DNA of 64,000 bases from Oscillospiraceae bacterium. Its GTDB lineage: Bacteria > Bacillota > Clostridia > Oscillospirales > Oscillospiraceae. Positions 47,829 to 56,768 of this stretch are shown piece by piece. The stretch covers positions 186,001 through 250,000 of the forward strand of contig JAETQF010000001.1 of the NCBI GenBank assembly GCA_021770845.1, in the 5' to 3' direction. A program made the translations under genes and the position numbers. The notes beneath the pieces were generated by a model. That model saw only the letters and a list, made by a program, of their open reading frames with translations, was not told the origin of the DNA and did not search any database. Numbering within the stretch: position 1 is the first letter of the stretch; the number at the start of each line of letters is the position of its first letter.

Positions 47829-48014
47829 CTAATCTCCAAATCTCATTTTCATCCACCGCAAATTAAATTCGTCTAATGCATCCTCATAATCTTCAAAATG
47901 CTCAGTAGGCCCATCACCAATAACGCAAAATACTATCCTATCATATTTTGCTCCAATTTTCAGCAAGCGTATATCTCCTTCTTCTCTAACAATCTCGGAT
48001 TCACCAAACCTCAT
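47829..48014 (-). CDS. Small hypothetical protein (61 aa) in an AT-rich patch
   Basis: MRFGESEIVREEGDIRLLKIGAKYDRIVFCVIGDGPTEHFEDYEDALDEFNLRWMKMRFGD; composition differs from surroundings. Confidence 0.6.
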   Translation of the reverse strand: MRFGESEIVREEGDIRLLKIGAKYDRIVFCVIGDGPTEHFEDYEDALDEFNLRWMKMRFGD

Positions 48015-48042
48015 TATATAATTCTCCTTTCAAGCAGATTTG

Positions 48043-48714
48043 TTACATATTCAGCCTCTCCAGCGCCGCCCTGGCCGCCATCTGCTCGGCCTCCTTCTTC
48101 GTCCGGCCCGCGCCCGCGCCGATGACCTTCCCGTCCACCGACGCCTCCATCTCAAAGCAGCGGCAGTGATCCGGGCCGCTCTCCCGCACCAGACGGTAGC
48201 TCACCGCCGCCCCCGGCGTGCGCTGCACCAGCTCCTGGAGGGCGGTCTTGTAGTCCCGGTCGGCGGCCTTCTCCTGCTCCTTGTCCAGAATCAGCTTGCG
48301 GATGATGGGCCGCACCGCCTCCATCCCCCCGTCCAGGTAGACGGCGGCCAGCATGGCCTCGGTGGCGTCCGCCAGGATGGAGGGCCGCTTCCGGCCGCCT
48401 CCGGCATCCTCCCCCTTGCCCAGCCGCAGATAACGCCCCAGCTCCAGCGCCTTGGCCACCTCGTGGAGGCTCCCCTCGCACACCAGGGCCGCCCGGGTGC
48501 GGGTCAGCTCCCCCTCGGGCATATCCGGGTGCTCGTGGAACAGGCAGTCCGCCACCACCACGCCCAGCACCGAGTCCCCCAAAAACTCCAGCCGCTCGTT
48601 GCTGGTCAGCCCCTGGCCCCGGTGCTCGTTGGCGTAGGAGCTGTGGGTCATGGCGTGCTCCAGCAGCCCCCGATCCCGAAACCGGTAGCCCAATTTTTCC
48701 TCCAGCCTGTCCAT
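48043..48714 (-). CDS. rnc: Ribonuclease III
   Basis: NERLEFLGDSVLGVVVADCLF...C-terminal dsRBD. Confidence 0.96.
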   Translation of the reverse strand: MDRLEEKLGYRFRDRGLLEHAMTHSSYANEHRGQGLTSNERLEFLGDSVLGVVVADCLFHEHPDMPEGELTRTRAALVCEGSLHEVAKALELGRYLRLGKGEDAGGGRKRPSILADATEAMLAAVYLDGGMEAVRPIIRKLILDKEQEKAADRDYKTALQELVQRTPGAAVSYRLVRESGPDHCRCFEMEASVDGKVIGAGAGRTKKEAEQMAARAALERLNM

Positions 48715-48786
48715 GCTCGTCCCTCCATCCGCGGATCACAGAAAAAGCCCCGCCTCAGCGGGACTTTTTCACGGTCTTCCCAATGC

Positions 48787-49020
48787 TCAGAGATCCAGAT
48801 GATCCTGCATATACTTATACAAGTCGCCCACGGTGACGATGGCCTCGATCTCCTCGGCCTCCATCTCCTCCATGCCGAACTCCTCCTCCAGCGCCATGGA
48901 CAGATCCACCAGATCCACGGAGTCGGCCCCCAGGTCGTCCACGAAGGCGGTGTCGCCGTTGACGGTGTCCGGCTCCACGCCGAACTGGTCGGCGATCAAC
49001 TTGCAAAGTTTTTCAAACAT
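48787..49020 (-). CDS. acpP: Acyl carrier protein
   Basis: LGADSVDLVDLSMALEEEFGMEEMEAEEIEAIVTVGDLYKYMQ. Confidence 0.95.
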   Translation of the reverse strand: MFEKLCKLIADQFGVEPDTVNGDTAFVDDLGADSVDLVDLSMALEEEFGMEEMEAEEIEAIVTVGDLYKYMQDHLDL

Positions 49021-49127
49021 AATTTCAGCAGCTCCTTTATGTGGCTTTGAACACATACATAATAGGGGCTTTGGCCCTCTGTGTCAAGTGGCTTTTGACA
49101 TTTTTTTGGGAACGTCCCAAATCCGCC

Positions 49128-50171
49128 CTATTCCCCGCCCTTTGCCGCCGGCTTCACCGGCAGGCGCATATGTTCGATATTCTCCGTGATATCCTCGATC
49201 ATGCCGGAGCGGGTGAACTCCACCGCCTGCCGGATGGCGTTCTTCATGGCGGTGCCGTTGGACGAGCCGTGGGCCTTGATCACCGGCTTGGCGATGCCCA
49301 CCAGCGCCGTCCCCCCCACCTCGTTGGAGTCCAGCAGCTTCTTGAAGTCCCGGATGCCGTCCTTCACCAGCAGGGCGGCGATCTTGCTGCGCAGGTTGCG
49401 CAGGAACATCTTCTTGATCTCCTTGGCCAGGAACAGCCCCGCCCCCTCCATGGTCTTGAGGAAGATGTTGCCGGAGTAGCCGTCCGCCACAATCACGTCC
49501 ACGGCCCCCTCCACCGCCTCCCGGGCCTCCACGTTGCCCACGAAGTTGATCCGGCCCTCGTCCCCCGCCTTCTTCAGCAGGACATACGCCTCCTGCTGGA
49601 GGGCGGTGCCCTTGGAGGGCTCCGCGCCGATGTTCAGCAGGCCCACCCGGGGCTCCGGGCGGCCCAGCACCTGCTCGGCGTAGTAGCTGCCCATAAAGGC
49701 GAATTGCAGCAGAAACTCCGGCGTGCCCTCGGCAGTGGCCCCGCAGTCCACCAGGACGGCCCCGCCGCCCCCCGTGGGCACCACCGGGGCCATGGCCGCC
49801 CGGCGGATGCCCTTGATCCGCTTCACCAGCAGGGTGGCCCCCGCCAGCAGCGCCCCGGTGGAGCCGGCGGACACAAAGGCGTCCCCCTCGCCGTTCTTCA
49901 CCAGGTTCAGCCCCACCGTCAGGGACGAGTCCTTCTTCTCCTTGAACGCCGTGGCGGGGTTGTCGCACATCTCCACCACCTGATCCGCGTGGGTGATGGA
50001 CAGGCCCGGGGGCAGCTCGTCCACCCCTTCCGCGTGGAGCGCCTTGAGGATCTCCTCCCCGCGGCCCACCAGCACCACTTCCACGCCGTACTCCCTGATC
50101 GCCTGCAAGGCCCCCTGCACCGGGGCCTGGGGGGCGTTGTCCCCGCCCATGGCGTCCACGATAATCCGCAT
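49128..50171 (-). CDS. plsX: Phosphate acyltransferase PlsX
   Basis: MRIIVDAMGGDNAPQAPVQGALQA...SAGSTGALLAGATLLV. Confidence 0.96.
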   Translation of the reverse strand: MRIIVDAMGGDNAPQAPVQGALQAIREYGVEVVLVGRGEEILKALHAEGVDELPPGLSITHADQVVEMCDNPATAFKEKKDSSLTVGLNLVKNGEGDAFVSAGSTGALLAGATLLVKRIKGIRRAAMAPVVPTGGGGAVLVDCGATAEGTPEFLLQFAFMGSYYAEQVLGRPEPRVGLLNIGAEPSKGTALQQEAYVLLKKAGDEGRINFVGNVEAREAVEGAVDVIVADGYSGNIFLKTMEGAGLFLAKEIKKMFLRNLRSKIAALLVKDGIRDFKKLLDSNEVGGTALVGIAKPVIKAHGSSNGTAMKNAIRQAVEFTRSGMIEDITENIEHMRLPVKPAAKGGE

Positions 50172-50184
50172 ACCGTCGGCCTCC

Positions 50185-51492
50185 TTATAATCTCTCTTTC
50201 AGTCCGTCGATGACGGCCAGCGCCCGCCGGGACAGGGCCGCGTTCTTCTCCCGCTTGCCCTTCACCTTGTGATCCAGCGGGGGCATGATCCCGAAGTTCA
50301 CGTTCATGGGCTGGAAGTCCGCGATCCCCTCCCGGCTCACGTACAGCGCCAGCGCGCCGACAGCCGTCTCCTGGGGGAAGTCCAGTGGTTCCTGGCCCAG
50401 CAGCCGCCGGGCCAGCTCCACCCCCGCCAGGAAGCCCGACGCGGTGGACTCCACATAGCCCTCCACCCCGGTGATCTGGCCCGCGAAGGTGACGCGCTCG
50501 TTCCCCCGCACCCGGTAGTACCGATCCAGCAGCCGAGGGGAGTTCAAATACGTGTTGCGGTGCATCACCCCGTAGCGCACGTACTCCGCATGGGCCAGCG
50601 CCGGGATCATGGAGAACACCCGCTTCTGCTCCCCCCACTTCAGGTGGGTCTGGAAGCCCACCAGATTGTACAGCGTCCCGGCGGCGTTGTCCCGGCGCAG
50701 CTGCACCACGGCGTAGGGCTCCCGCCCGGTTTTGGGGTCGGGCAGGCCCTTGGGCTTCAGGGGGCCGAAAGACAGGGTCTGCACCCCCCGCCGGGCCATG
50801 ACCTCCACCGGCATACAGCCCTCGAACACGTTTTTGTCCTCAAAGCCGTGTACCTCCGCCTCCTGGGCGGCGCACAGCTCCTTCCAGAAGGCCAGATACT
50901 CCTCCTCGGACAGGGCGCAGTTGATGTAATCCGCCGTCCCCTTGCCGTACCGGGAGGCGAACCAGGCGTGCTCCATGTCGATGCTGTCAAAGGTGACGAT
51001 GGGGGCCGCCGCGTCGTAGAAGTTCAGGTAACTGTTCTCCGGCAGCAGCCCCGCGATGGCGTCGGATAAGGCGTCCGAGGTCAGCGGCCCGGAGGCGATC
51101 ACCACCTCCCCGTCCGGGATGTCGGTCACCTCCCCCTCCACCACGGTGATGTTGGGATGGGCGCGGATGGCGTCCGTGACGGCGGCGGAGAAGCCCTCCC
51201 GATCCACCGCCAGGGCTCCGCCCGCCTCAACCCTCGTCTCGTCGGCGCAGCGCAGGATCAGCGAGCCGCACCGGCGCAGCTCCTCCTTCAGCAGCCCCGC
51301 GGCGTTCTCCAGCTGGTCGGAGCGCAGGGAGTTGGAGCACACCAGCTCGGCGAAGCCGGGGCTGTGGTGGGCGGGGGTCATTTTTTCCGGCTTCATCTCC
51401 CGGAGGGTGACGGCGATCCCCCGCTGGGCAAGCTGCCACGCGGCCTCGCACCCGGCAAGGCCCGCGCCGATGACGGTGACATTTGTGGACAT
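50185..51492 (-). CDS. trmFO: tRNA (m5U54) methyltransferase, folate/FAD-dependent
   Basis: VTVIGAGLAGCEAAWQLAQRGIAVTLREMKPEKMTPAHHSPGFAELVCSNSLRSDQLENAAGLLKEE. Confidence 0.96.
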   Translation of the reverse strand: MSTNVTVIGAGLAGCEAAWQLAQRGIAVTLREMKPEKMTPAHHSPGFAELVCSNSLRSDQLENAAGLLKEELRRCGSLILRCADETRVEAGGALAVDREGFSAAVTDAIRAHPNITVVEGEVTDIPDGEVVIASGPLTSDALSDAIAGLLPENSYLNFYDAAAPIVTFDSIDMEHAWFASRYGKGTADYINCALSEEEYLAFWKELCAAQEAEVHGFEDKNVFEGCMPVEVMARRGVQTLSFGPLKPKGLPDPKTGREPYAVVQLRRDNAAGTLYNLVGFQTHLKWGEQKRVFSMIPALAHAEYVRYGVMHRNTYLNSPRLLDRYYRVRGNERVTFAGQITGVEGYVESTASGFLAGVELARRLLGQEPLDFPQETAVGALALYVSREGIADFQPMNVNFGIMPPLDHKVKGKREKNAALSRRALAVIDGLKERL

Positions 51493-51710
51493 TACATTCT
51501 CTCCCTGTGGTCGGAGCGGCCCACCAGATAGTCGATGGACACGTCGAAGAAGTCCGCCAGCCGGATCAGACCCGGAAAATCCGGATACCTTGTGCCCTGT
51601 TCATAGCTTTGATAAGCACGCATAGTTATCCCCAGCTGCTCTCCCATTTCCCGCTGGGTAAACCTTTTTTCTTTCCGTAGATTTTTTACTCTCTCTTTAA
51701 AACTTTCCAT
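51492..51710 (-). CDS. Small XRE-family HTH regulator
   Basis: VKNLRKEKRFTQREMGEQLGITMRAYQSYEQGTRYPDFPGLIRLADFFDVSIDYLVG; TAATG coupling to trmFO. Confidence 0.92.
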   Translation of the reverse strand: MESFKERVKNLRKEKRFTQREMGEQLGITMRAYQSYEQGTRYPDFPGLIRLADFFDVSIDYLVGRSDHRERM

Positions 51711-51720
51711 AATACGCCTC

Positions 51721-51764
51721 TTGACATCACTTCAAGTGTGATATATAATATCACTTGAAGTGAT
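51721..51764 (+). promoter_or_regulatory. Perfect TTGACA-N17-TATAAT promoter with two CACTTSAAGTG operators
   Basis: TTGACA 51721-51726, TATAAT 51744-51749; ATCACTTCAAGTGTGAT 51726-51742 and ATCACTTGAAGTGAT 51750-51764. Confidence 0.85.
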
Positions 51765-51782
51765 AGTTTGGAGTTGATACTT

Positions 51783-52037
51783 ATGCCCGACGCAATGGAT
51801 GCCCTGTTCCTCTACGCCCAGGAACACCGGATCCGTCCCCTCCTGGACGAGGAGCCCGAATTCTATAACGTGGTAACGTGCATAGAACGGCAGGACAAAT
51901 CCTTCCGCGCCCTGCTGGACGAAGCCACAAAAGAATGTTTCGACAAATTCCTTGACGAACAGGCCCTGCTTGACCTGTTCAACGAACGCGCCGCCTTCCG
52001 CGCCGGGTTCCAGATCGCCATGGAATTGGGGCGGTGA
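51783..52037 (+). CDS. Small acidic hypothetical protein divergent from the XRE gene
   Basis: MPDAMDALFLYAQEHRIRPLLDEEPEFYNVVTCIERQDKSFRALLDEATKECFDKFLDEQALLDLFNERAAFRAGFQIAMELGR; ATG 51783 preferred to TTG 51768. Confidence 0.75.
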   Translation: MPDAMDALFLYAQEHRIRPLLDEEPEFYNVVTCIERQDKSFRALLDEATKECFDKFLDEQALLDLFNERAAFRAGFQIAMELGR

Positions 52038-52044
52038 CACGCCC

Positions 52045-52211
52045 GTAGGGGAGGGGGCGATGGTTCCCGGTGGGAACCGTCCATCGCCGACCGAGCCGAA
52101 GGCGAGACCCTTGCCCCTCCCGCCGTCCCAAATTTCTGCCACGCATAGGGGTGCGGTAGAATCACAGACGGCGGTGACCCTACACACGGGAGGGGCAAGC
52201 CCCTCCCCTAC
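52045..52211. mobile_element. MITE-like/palindromic element with about 12-bp terminal inverted repeats
   Basis: GTAGGGGAGGGGGC at 52045-52058 and GCCCCTCCCCTAC at 52199-52211; internal hairpins; no coding content. Confidence 0.6.
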
Positions 52212-54547
52212 ACATCCTTCTTTACAGCCTTTCTCGTTGTTGTCTCTTTGGCAGTCGTGGTCTTTTTCGTGGTGGTTTTCTTGGCGGTCGTCGTCTTTTT
52301 TGCCGTGGTTTTCTTGGCCGTGGACGTGGTTTTCTTGGCCGCCGTCTTTTTCGCGGCGGGCTTCTTTTCCGCGCCCTCGCCCTCAGCGGCGGCGTTGGTT
52401 TTCTTCTTGTACCCGCCCCGCTTGTCCTCCGGGGTGAAGTTGGAGCACTCCGGATTGATGCAGAAGGGCCGCTTGTATCCCCGGCCGGACAGCTTGAACA
52501 TGGTCTGGCCGCACACGGGGCAGTTGTCCTTGACGGGCACGTCCCAGGTCATGAAGTCGCACTTTTTCCGCTCGTCCTTGCTGTTCAGGTGCTCACAGCA
52601 GGAATAGGTGTACTGCTTGCCCGACTTCTTGCTCACGCCGGTGCGCTTCACCAGACGGCTGCCGCACTTGGGGCACTTCCCGGGCAGCTCCACCACCAGC
52701 GGCTTGGTGAAGGTACACTCCGGCCAGCCGGGGCAGGCCAGGAACCGCCCAAACCGCCCGGACTTGATCACCATCTGCCGGCCGCACAGGTCGCACACCT
52801 CCTCGGACACCTCGTCGGGCACCTTGATGCGCTCCCCGTCCAGCTCGGTCTCCGCCTTTTTCAGCTCCGCGTCGAACCCGGTGTAGAACTCGCCCAGCAC
52901 GTCCTTCCAGGCCGCCTCCCCCGTCTCCACCTTGTCCAGGCGGCTCTCCATCTGGGCGGTGAAGTCGGCGTCCACGATGTCGGGGAATTTGTCCTTCATC
53001 AGCCCCGTGACAACCTCGCCCAGCGGCGTGGGGCGCAGGTACTTACCCTCCTTCACCACATACTCCCGGCTGGTGATGGTGGAGATGGTGGGGGCGTAGG
53101 TGGACGGGCGGCCCACCCCCCGCTCCTCCAGCGCCTTGATGAGGGTGGCCTCGGTGAACCGGGCGGGGGGCTGGGTGAAGTGCTGGGCGGGGGCGAGGCC
53201 GTTGAGGCGCAGCGCCTCCCCCTCCTTCAGATCGGGGAGGGGGGACTGGGGGGCCTCCTCGTCCTCGTCCCGGCTCTCCTCGTACACGGCGGTGAAGCCA
53301 GAGAACTTGATGGAGGAATGGCTGGCCCGGAAGCGGTAGCCCGCGGACTCCACCTCGATGGACACGCTGTCGTACACCGCCCCCGCCATCTGGCAGGCCA
53401 GGAACCGGCTCCAGATCAGCTTGTAGAGGCGGTACTGCTCGGAGGTGAGGCTCTTTTTCACATACTCCGGGGTGAGGTTCACGTCGGAGGGCCGGATGGC
53501 CTCGTGGGCGTCCTGGGCATTGCCCTTGGCCTTGAAGCGCCGGGTTTTCTCCGGGTAATACTGCTTGCCGTACCGGGAGAGGATAAAGGTTTTCGCCGCC
53601 GCCAGCGCCTCCTCAGACAGGCGCAGGGAGTCGGTACGCATATAGGTGATGAGGCCCACGGTGCCCACGCCCTCGATGTCTACGCCCTCATAGAGCTGCT
53701 GGGCGATGGACATGGTGCGCCGGGGGGTCATGTTCAGCTTCCGGGAGGCCTCCTGCTGGAGGGTGGAGGTGATAAAGGGGGGCGCGGGGGCCCGGTTCTT
53801 GTCCTGCCGCTTCACGTTCGTCACCGTGAAGGGCGCGCCCCGCACCGCGGCGGTGACGGCCTTCACCTCGTCCTCGCTGGACAGCTCCATCTTCTTCTCT
53901 TTGCCATAGAACTCCGCCTTGAACTGCCCCAGATTGGGGGCGATCCGGGCCAGATCCGCGGTGAGCGACCAGTATTCCTTGGGCTGGAAGGCGCGGATCT
54001 CCTCCTCCCGCTCCACGGCCAGCCGGGTGGCCACCGACTGCACCCGCCCCGCCGACAGCCCCCGGCGGATCTTCTTCCACAGCAGGGGGGACAGCTCATA
54101 GCCCACGATCCGATCCAGCACCCGCCGGGCCTGCTGGGCGTCCACCAGATCCTGATCGATGTCCCGGGGGTTGGCGATGGACTCCTGCACCACCTTCTGG
54201 GTGATCTCGTTGAAGGTCACCCGGCAGGTCTTTTCCTTGGGCACCTCCAGCACGCTTTGCAGGTGCCAGGAGATGGCCTCCCCCTCCCGGTCAGGGTCGG
54301 TGGCCAGGTAGACCTTGTCGCTGGCCTTGGCGGCCTTTCGCAGATCCTTGATCACGTCCGCCTTGTCCTTGATGTTCTGGTACTCCGGCTCAAAGGTGGC
54401 CACGTCCACCCCCAGGGTGCTCTTGGGCAGATCCCGTATGTGCCCCATGGAGGCCTTGACCTCAAAGCCGGGGCCCAGGTATTTCCCGATGGTTTTCGCC
54501 TTGGCGGGCGACTCCACAATCACCAAATTCGTCTTTGCCATATCCAA
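52208..54547 (-). CDS. topA: DNA topoisomerase I with zinc ribbons and Lys/Thr-rich tail
   Basis: LVIVESPAKAKTIGKYLG...MRTDSLRLSEEAL...four-Cys motifs, C-terminal KKTTAKKTTTAKKTTTKKTTT. Confidence 0.96.
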   Translation of the reverse strand: MDMAKTNLVIVESPAKAKTIGKYLGPGFEVKASMGHIRDLPKSTLGVDVATFEPEYQNIKDKADVIKDLRKAAKASDKVYLATDPDREGEAISWHLQSVLEVPKEKTCRVTFNEITQKVVQESIANPRDIDQDLVDAQQARRVLDRIVGYELSPLLWKKIRRGLSAGRVQSVATRLAVEREEEIRAFQPKEYWSLTADLARIAPNLGQFKAEFYGKEKKMELSSEDEVKAVTAAVRGAPFTVTNVKRQDKNRAPAPPFITSTLQQEASRKLNMTPRRTMSIAQQLYEGVDIEGVGTVGLITYMRTDSLRLSEEALAAAKTFILSRYGKQYYPEKTRRFKAKGNAQDAHEAIRPSDVNLTPEYVKKSLTSEQYRLYKLIWSRFLACQMAGAVYDSVSIEVESAGYRFRASHSSIKFSGFTAVYEESRDEDEEAPQSPLPDLKEGEALRLNGLAPAQHFTQPPARFTEATLIKALEERGVGRPSTYAPTISTITSREYVVKEGKYLRPTPLGEVVTGLMKDKFPDIVDADFTAQMESRLDKVETGEAAWKDVLGEFYTGFDAELKKAETELDGERIKVPDEVSEEVCDLCGRQMVIKSGRFGRFLACPGWPECTFTKPLVVELPGKCPKCGSRLVKRTGVSKKSGKQYTYSCCEHLNSKDERKKCDFMTWDVPVKDNCPVCGQTMFKLSGRGYKRPFCINPECSNFTPEDKRGGYKKKTNAAAEGEGAEKKPAAKKTAAKKTTSTAKKTTAKKTTTAKKTTTKKTTTAKETTTRKAVKKDV

Positions 54548-54550
54548 ACC

Positions 54551-55795
54551 TTACTCCATTTTCAATTTCACGGCGGCCCGGAACCGCTTGCCGCCCACGC
54601 CGATCACCAGCTGATCCACCTCCAGCAGGGTCAGGGCGGACAGCACCCGCCGGGCGGGGATCTGGGTGCGCTCCACCAGATCGTCCGTCCCCAGGGGGCC
54701 GTCCTCCAGGGCCAGCAGCAGCTCCCGCTGATCGTCGGTCAGCCTATCCTTACAGTCGGCCCACCGGAGATATTCCACCTTTTCTCCGGCAGGGGCCTCT
54801 TTTTTCCGCTCGGTTGGGGCCTTGGAGGCCGCCGGCTCCGCCGGGGGCTCCTCCGGCTCGGGCAGGCGCTGCTCCGCCGCGTACCGGCTCAGGGGATCCG
54901 CCCGCAGGATCTTGCCCGGGAACCGCTGTTCAAATTCACACAAAACGTCGTCCGCGCTGAGGATCAGCTTGGCGCAGTTCAGCTGGATCAGCCGGTTGGT
55001 GCCCTCGCTCATGGGCGCGTCGATGGGGCCGGGGACGGCGAATACCTCCCGGTTCTGATCCAGGGCGTGGCCCACGGTCAGCAGGGTGCCGCCGGCCCGG
55101 GCGCTCTCCACGGCGATGACGCCCACCGACAGGCCGCTGAGGATCCGGTTGCGGACGGGGAAATGGCTGCCCCGGTGCTCCGTCCCCGGCGGGTACTCGG
55201 AGAACAGCGCCCCCACCGCCGCCACGTCCTCATACAGCTCCCGGTGGAACCAGGGGTAGATCCGATCCAGCCCGCCGGCGATGACGGACACCACCGGCCC
55301 GCCCGTCTTCAGCGCGCCCCGCACCGCGGCGGCGTCGATGCCCTCCGCCATGCCGGACACGATGAGCGCGCCCCGGCGGCTCAGCTCCCCGGACAGCCGG
55401 GAGGCCGCGTCAATGCCGTAGGGGGTGGCCTTCCGGGCGCCCACCATGGCGATGGCCACCTCCTCGTCAAAGGCGAACTGCTTCCCCTTCCAGTACAGCA
55501 CCAGGGGCGGCTGGGCGATGGCCTTCAGCCGCTCCGGGTAGGTGGCGTCCTGGAGGGTGAGCAGGCGGATGCCCAGCCGGTCGCAGTCCCCCAGGATCCG
55601 ATCCGCCCCGTCCAGCGACTTGTTCATCAGGGAGCGGACAGCCTCCCCGCTCAGCCCGCCCAGGGTCTCAAAGGCCTCCCGATCCGCGGCGTGTATCTGC
55701 TCCGGGCTGCCGAACCGCTCCAGCAGCCGCACGGTGGCCTGTCCCCGGATCCCCCGGCGCTGGGTGAGCCAGATCCAATGCTTCAGGTTTGACAT
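54551..55795 (-). CDS. dprA: DNA processing protein DprA
   Basis: AIAMVGARKATPYGIDAASRLSGELSRRGALIVSGMAEGIDAAAVRGALKTGG. Confidence 0.95.
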   Translation of the reverse strand: MSNLKHWIWLTQRRGIRGQATVRLLERFGSPEQIHAADREAFETLGGLSGEAVRSLMNKSLDGADRILGDCDRLGIRLLTLQDATYPERLKAIAQPPLVLYWKGKQFAFDEEVAIAMVGARKATPYGIDAASRLSGELSRRGALIVSGMAEGIDAAAVRGALKTGGPVVSVIAGGLDRIYPWFHRELYEDVAAVGALFSEYPPGTEHRGSHFPVRNRILSGLSVGVIAVESARAGGTLLTVGHALDQNREVFAVPGPIDAPMSEGTNRLIQLNCAKLILSADDVLCEFEQRFPGKILRADPLSRYAAEQRLPEPEEPPAEPAASKAPTERKKEAPAGEKVEYLRWADCKDRLTDDQRELLLALEDGPLGTDDLVERTQIPARRVLSALTLLEVDQLVIGVGGKRFRAAVKLKME

Positions 55796-55822
55796 GGCGT
55801 CCTTCCTCTCCCTGTTTTCTCC

Positions 55823-56590
55823 TCAGTCGTCCCGGGCCATCTCCCACAGCGCCACCGACGCCGCCACGGCGGCGTTCAGCGACTCGCACCTGGGAGACAT
55901 GGGAATTTTAATGGTCTTTTCGCACAGCGCCAGGGCGGCGTCCGACACCCCCCGGCCCTCGCTGCCGATGATCACCGCCGCCCGTCCCAGAGGCACCCGG
56001 CGCACATCCTCCGTGTCCTCCCGCAGGGCGGCGGCATACAGCGGGATCCCCGCCCGGGCCAGCCCCTCCGCCGCCCGCTCCAGCGGGCACTCGTACACCG
56101 GCAGGCGGAACACCGCCCCCATGGTGGCCCGCACCGTCTTGGGGTTCCAGGGGTCGGCGCAGCCATTGCACAGGATCAGCCCGTCCGCCCCGAAGGCGTC
56201 GGCGGTGCGCCAGATCGTGCCCACGTTGCCGGGATCCTGCACCCCATCCAGTACCAGCCACCGCCGCCCCTTCAGCTCCTCCGGCAGGGCCAGGGGCCTC
56301 CCCCGGCACACAAACACGATCCCCTGGGGGCTCTCGGTGTCGGCGATGGAGCCCAGCAGGCTGTCCGACACCTCCACCGCCCGCACCCCGGGGGGCAGCT
56401 CCGGCAGGGGCACGCCGGAGGCGGCGATCACCGTCTCCAGCTCCGCCCCCCAGCGCAGGGCCTCCCCCAGCAGCTTGGGGCCCTCGGCAGCGAAGGCCCC
56501 CTCCTCCCGGCGGAAGGAGCGGCGGCTGTTCAGCTTCCGCACCCGGGCCAGCAGGGGGTTGGCCCGGCTGGTGATCACGTCCCGCTCCAC
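55823..56590 (-). CDS. TrmH-family RNA 2'-O-methyltransferase
   Basis: SRANPLLARVRKLNSRRSFRREEGAFAAEGPKLL...LDGVQDPGNVGTIWRTADAFGADGLIL...IPMSPRCESLNAAVAASV. Confidence 0.93.
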   Translation of the reverse strand: MERDVITSRANPLLARVRKLNSRRSFRREEGAFAAEGPKLLGEALRWGAELETVIAASGVPLPELPPGVRAVEVSDSLLGSIADTESPQGIVFVCRGRPLALPEELKGRRWLVLDGVQDPGNVGTIWRTADAFGADGLILCNGCADPWNPKTVRATMGAVFRLPVYECPLERAAEGLARAGIPLYAAALREDTEDVRRVPLGRAAVIIGSEGRGVSDAALALCEKTIKIPMSPRCESLNAAVAASVALWEMARDD

Positions 56591-56620
56591 GGCCGGCGTC
56601 CCCCTTTCAATTCAATGCGC

Positions 56621-56698
56621 AAAAGCATACCGGCAGGCGCGCCGGTATGCTTTTGGGACAGGTTCTTCATCCAGCGGCCTCCTCCTGCTTCCAGGAGG
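56621..56698 (-). other. Structured leader upstream of the RNA methyltransferase (two hairpins)
   Basis: AAAAGCATACCGGC-AGGCGC-GCCGGTATGCTTTT at 56621-56654; CCTCCTG-CTTC-CAGGAGG at 56681-56698. Confidence 0.55.
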
Positions 56699-56768
56699 CG
56701 CCCTCTACCGTCTCACTGCTTCTCTGGCATGGATCCCTCATTTTGGAAAAGACACGGTTAGCTCACGT

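Noticed and set aside
52248-52400. Repeats in topA 3' end as a CRISPR-like array
   Set aside because: Repeats are irregular codon-level repeats encoding Lys/Thr/Ala, in frame with topA; no spacer structure.
52589-55792. 1067-aa + strand ORF opposite topA/dprA
   Set aside because: Antisense to two well-recognised genes; low-complexity HLG/VPQ-rich translation typical of spurious GC-rich ORFs.
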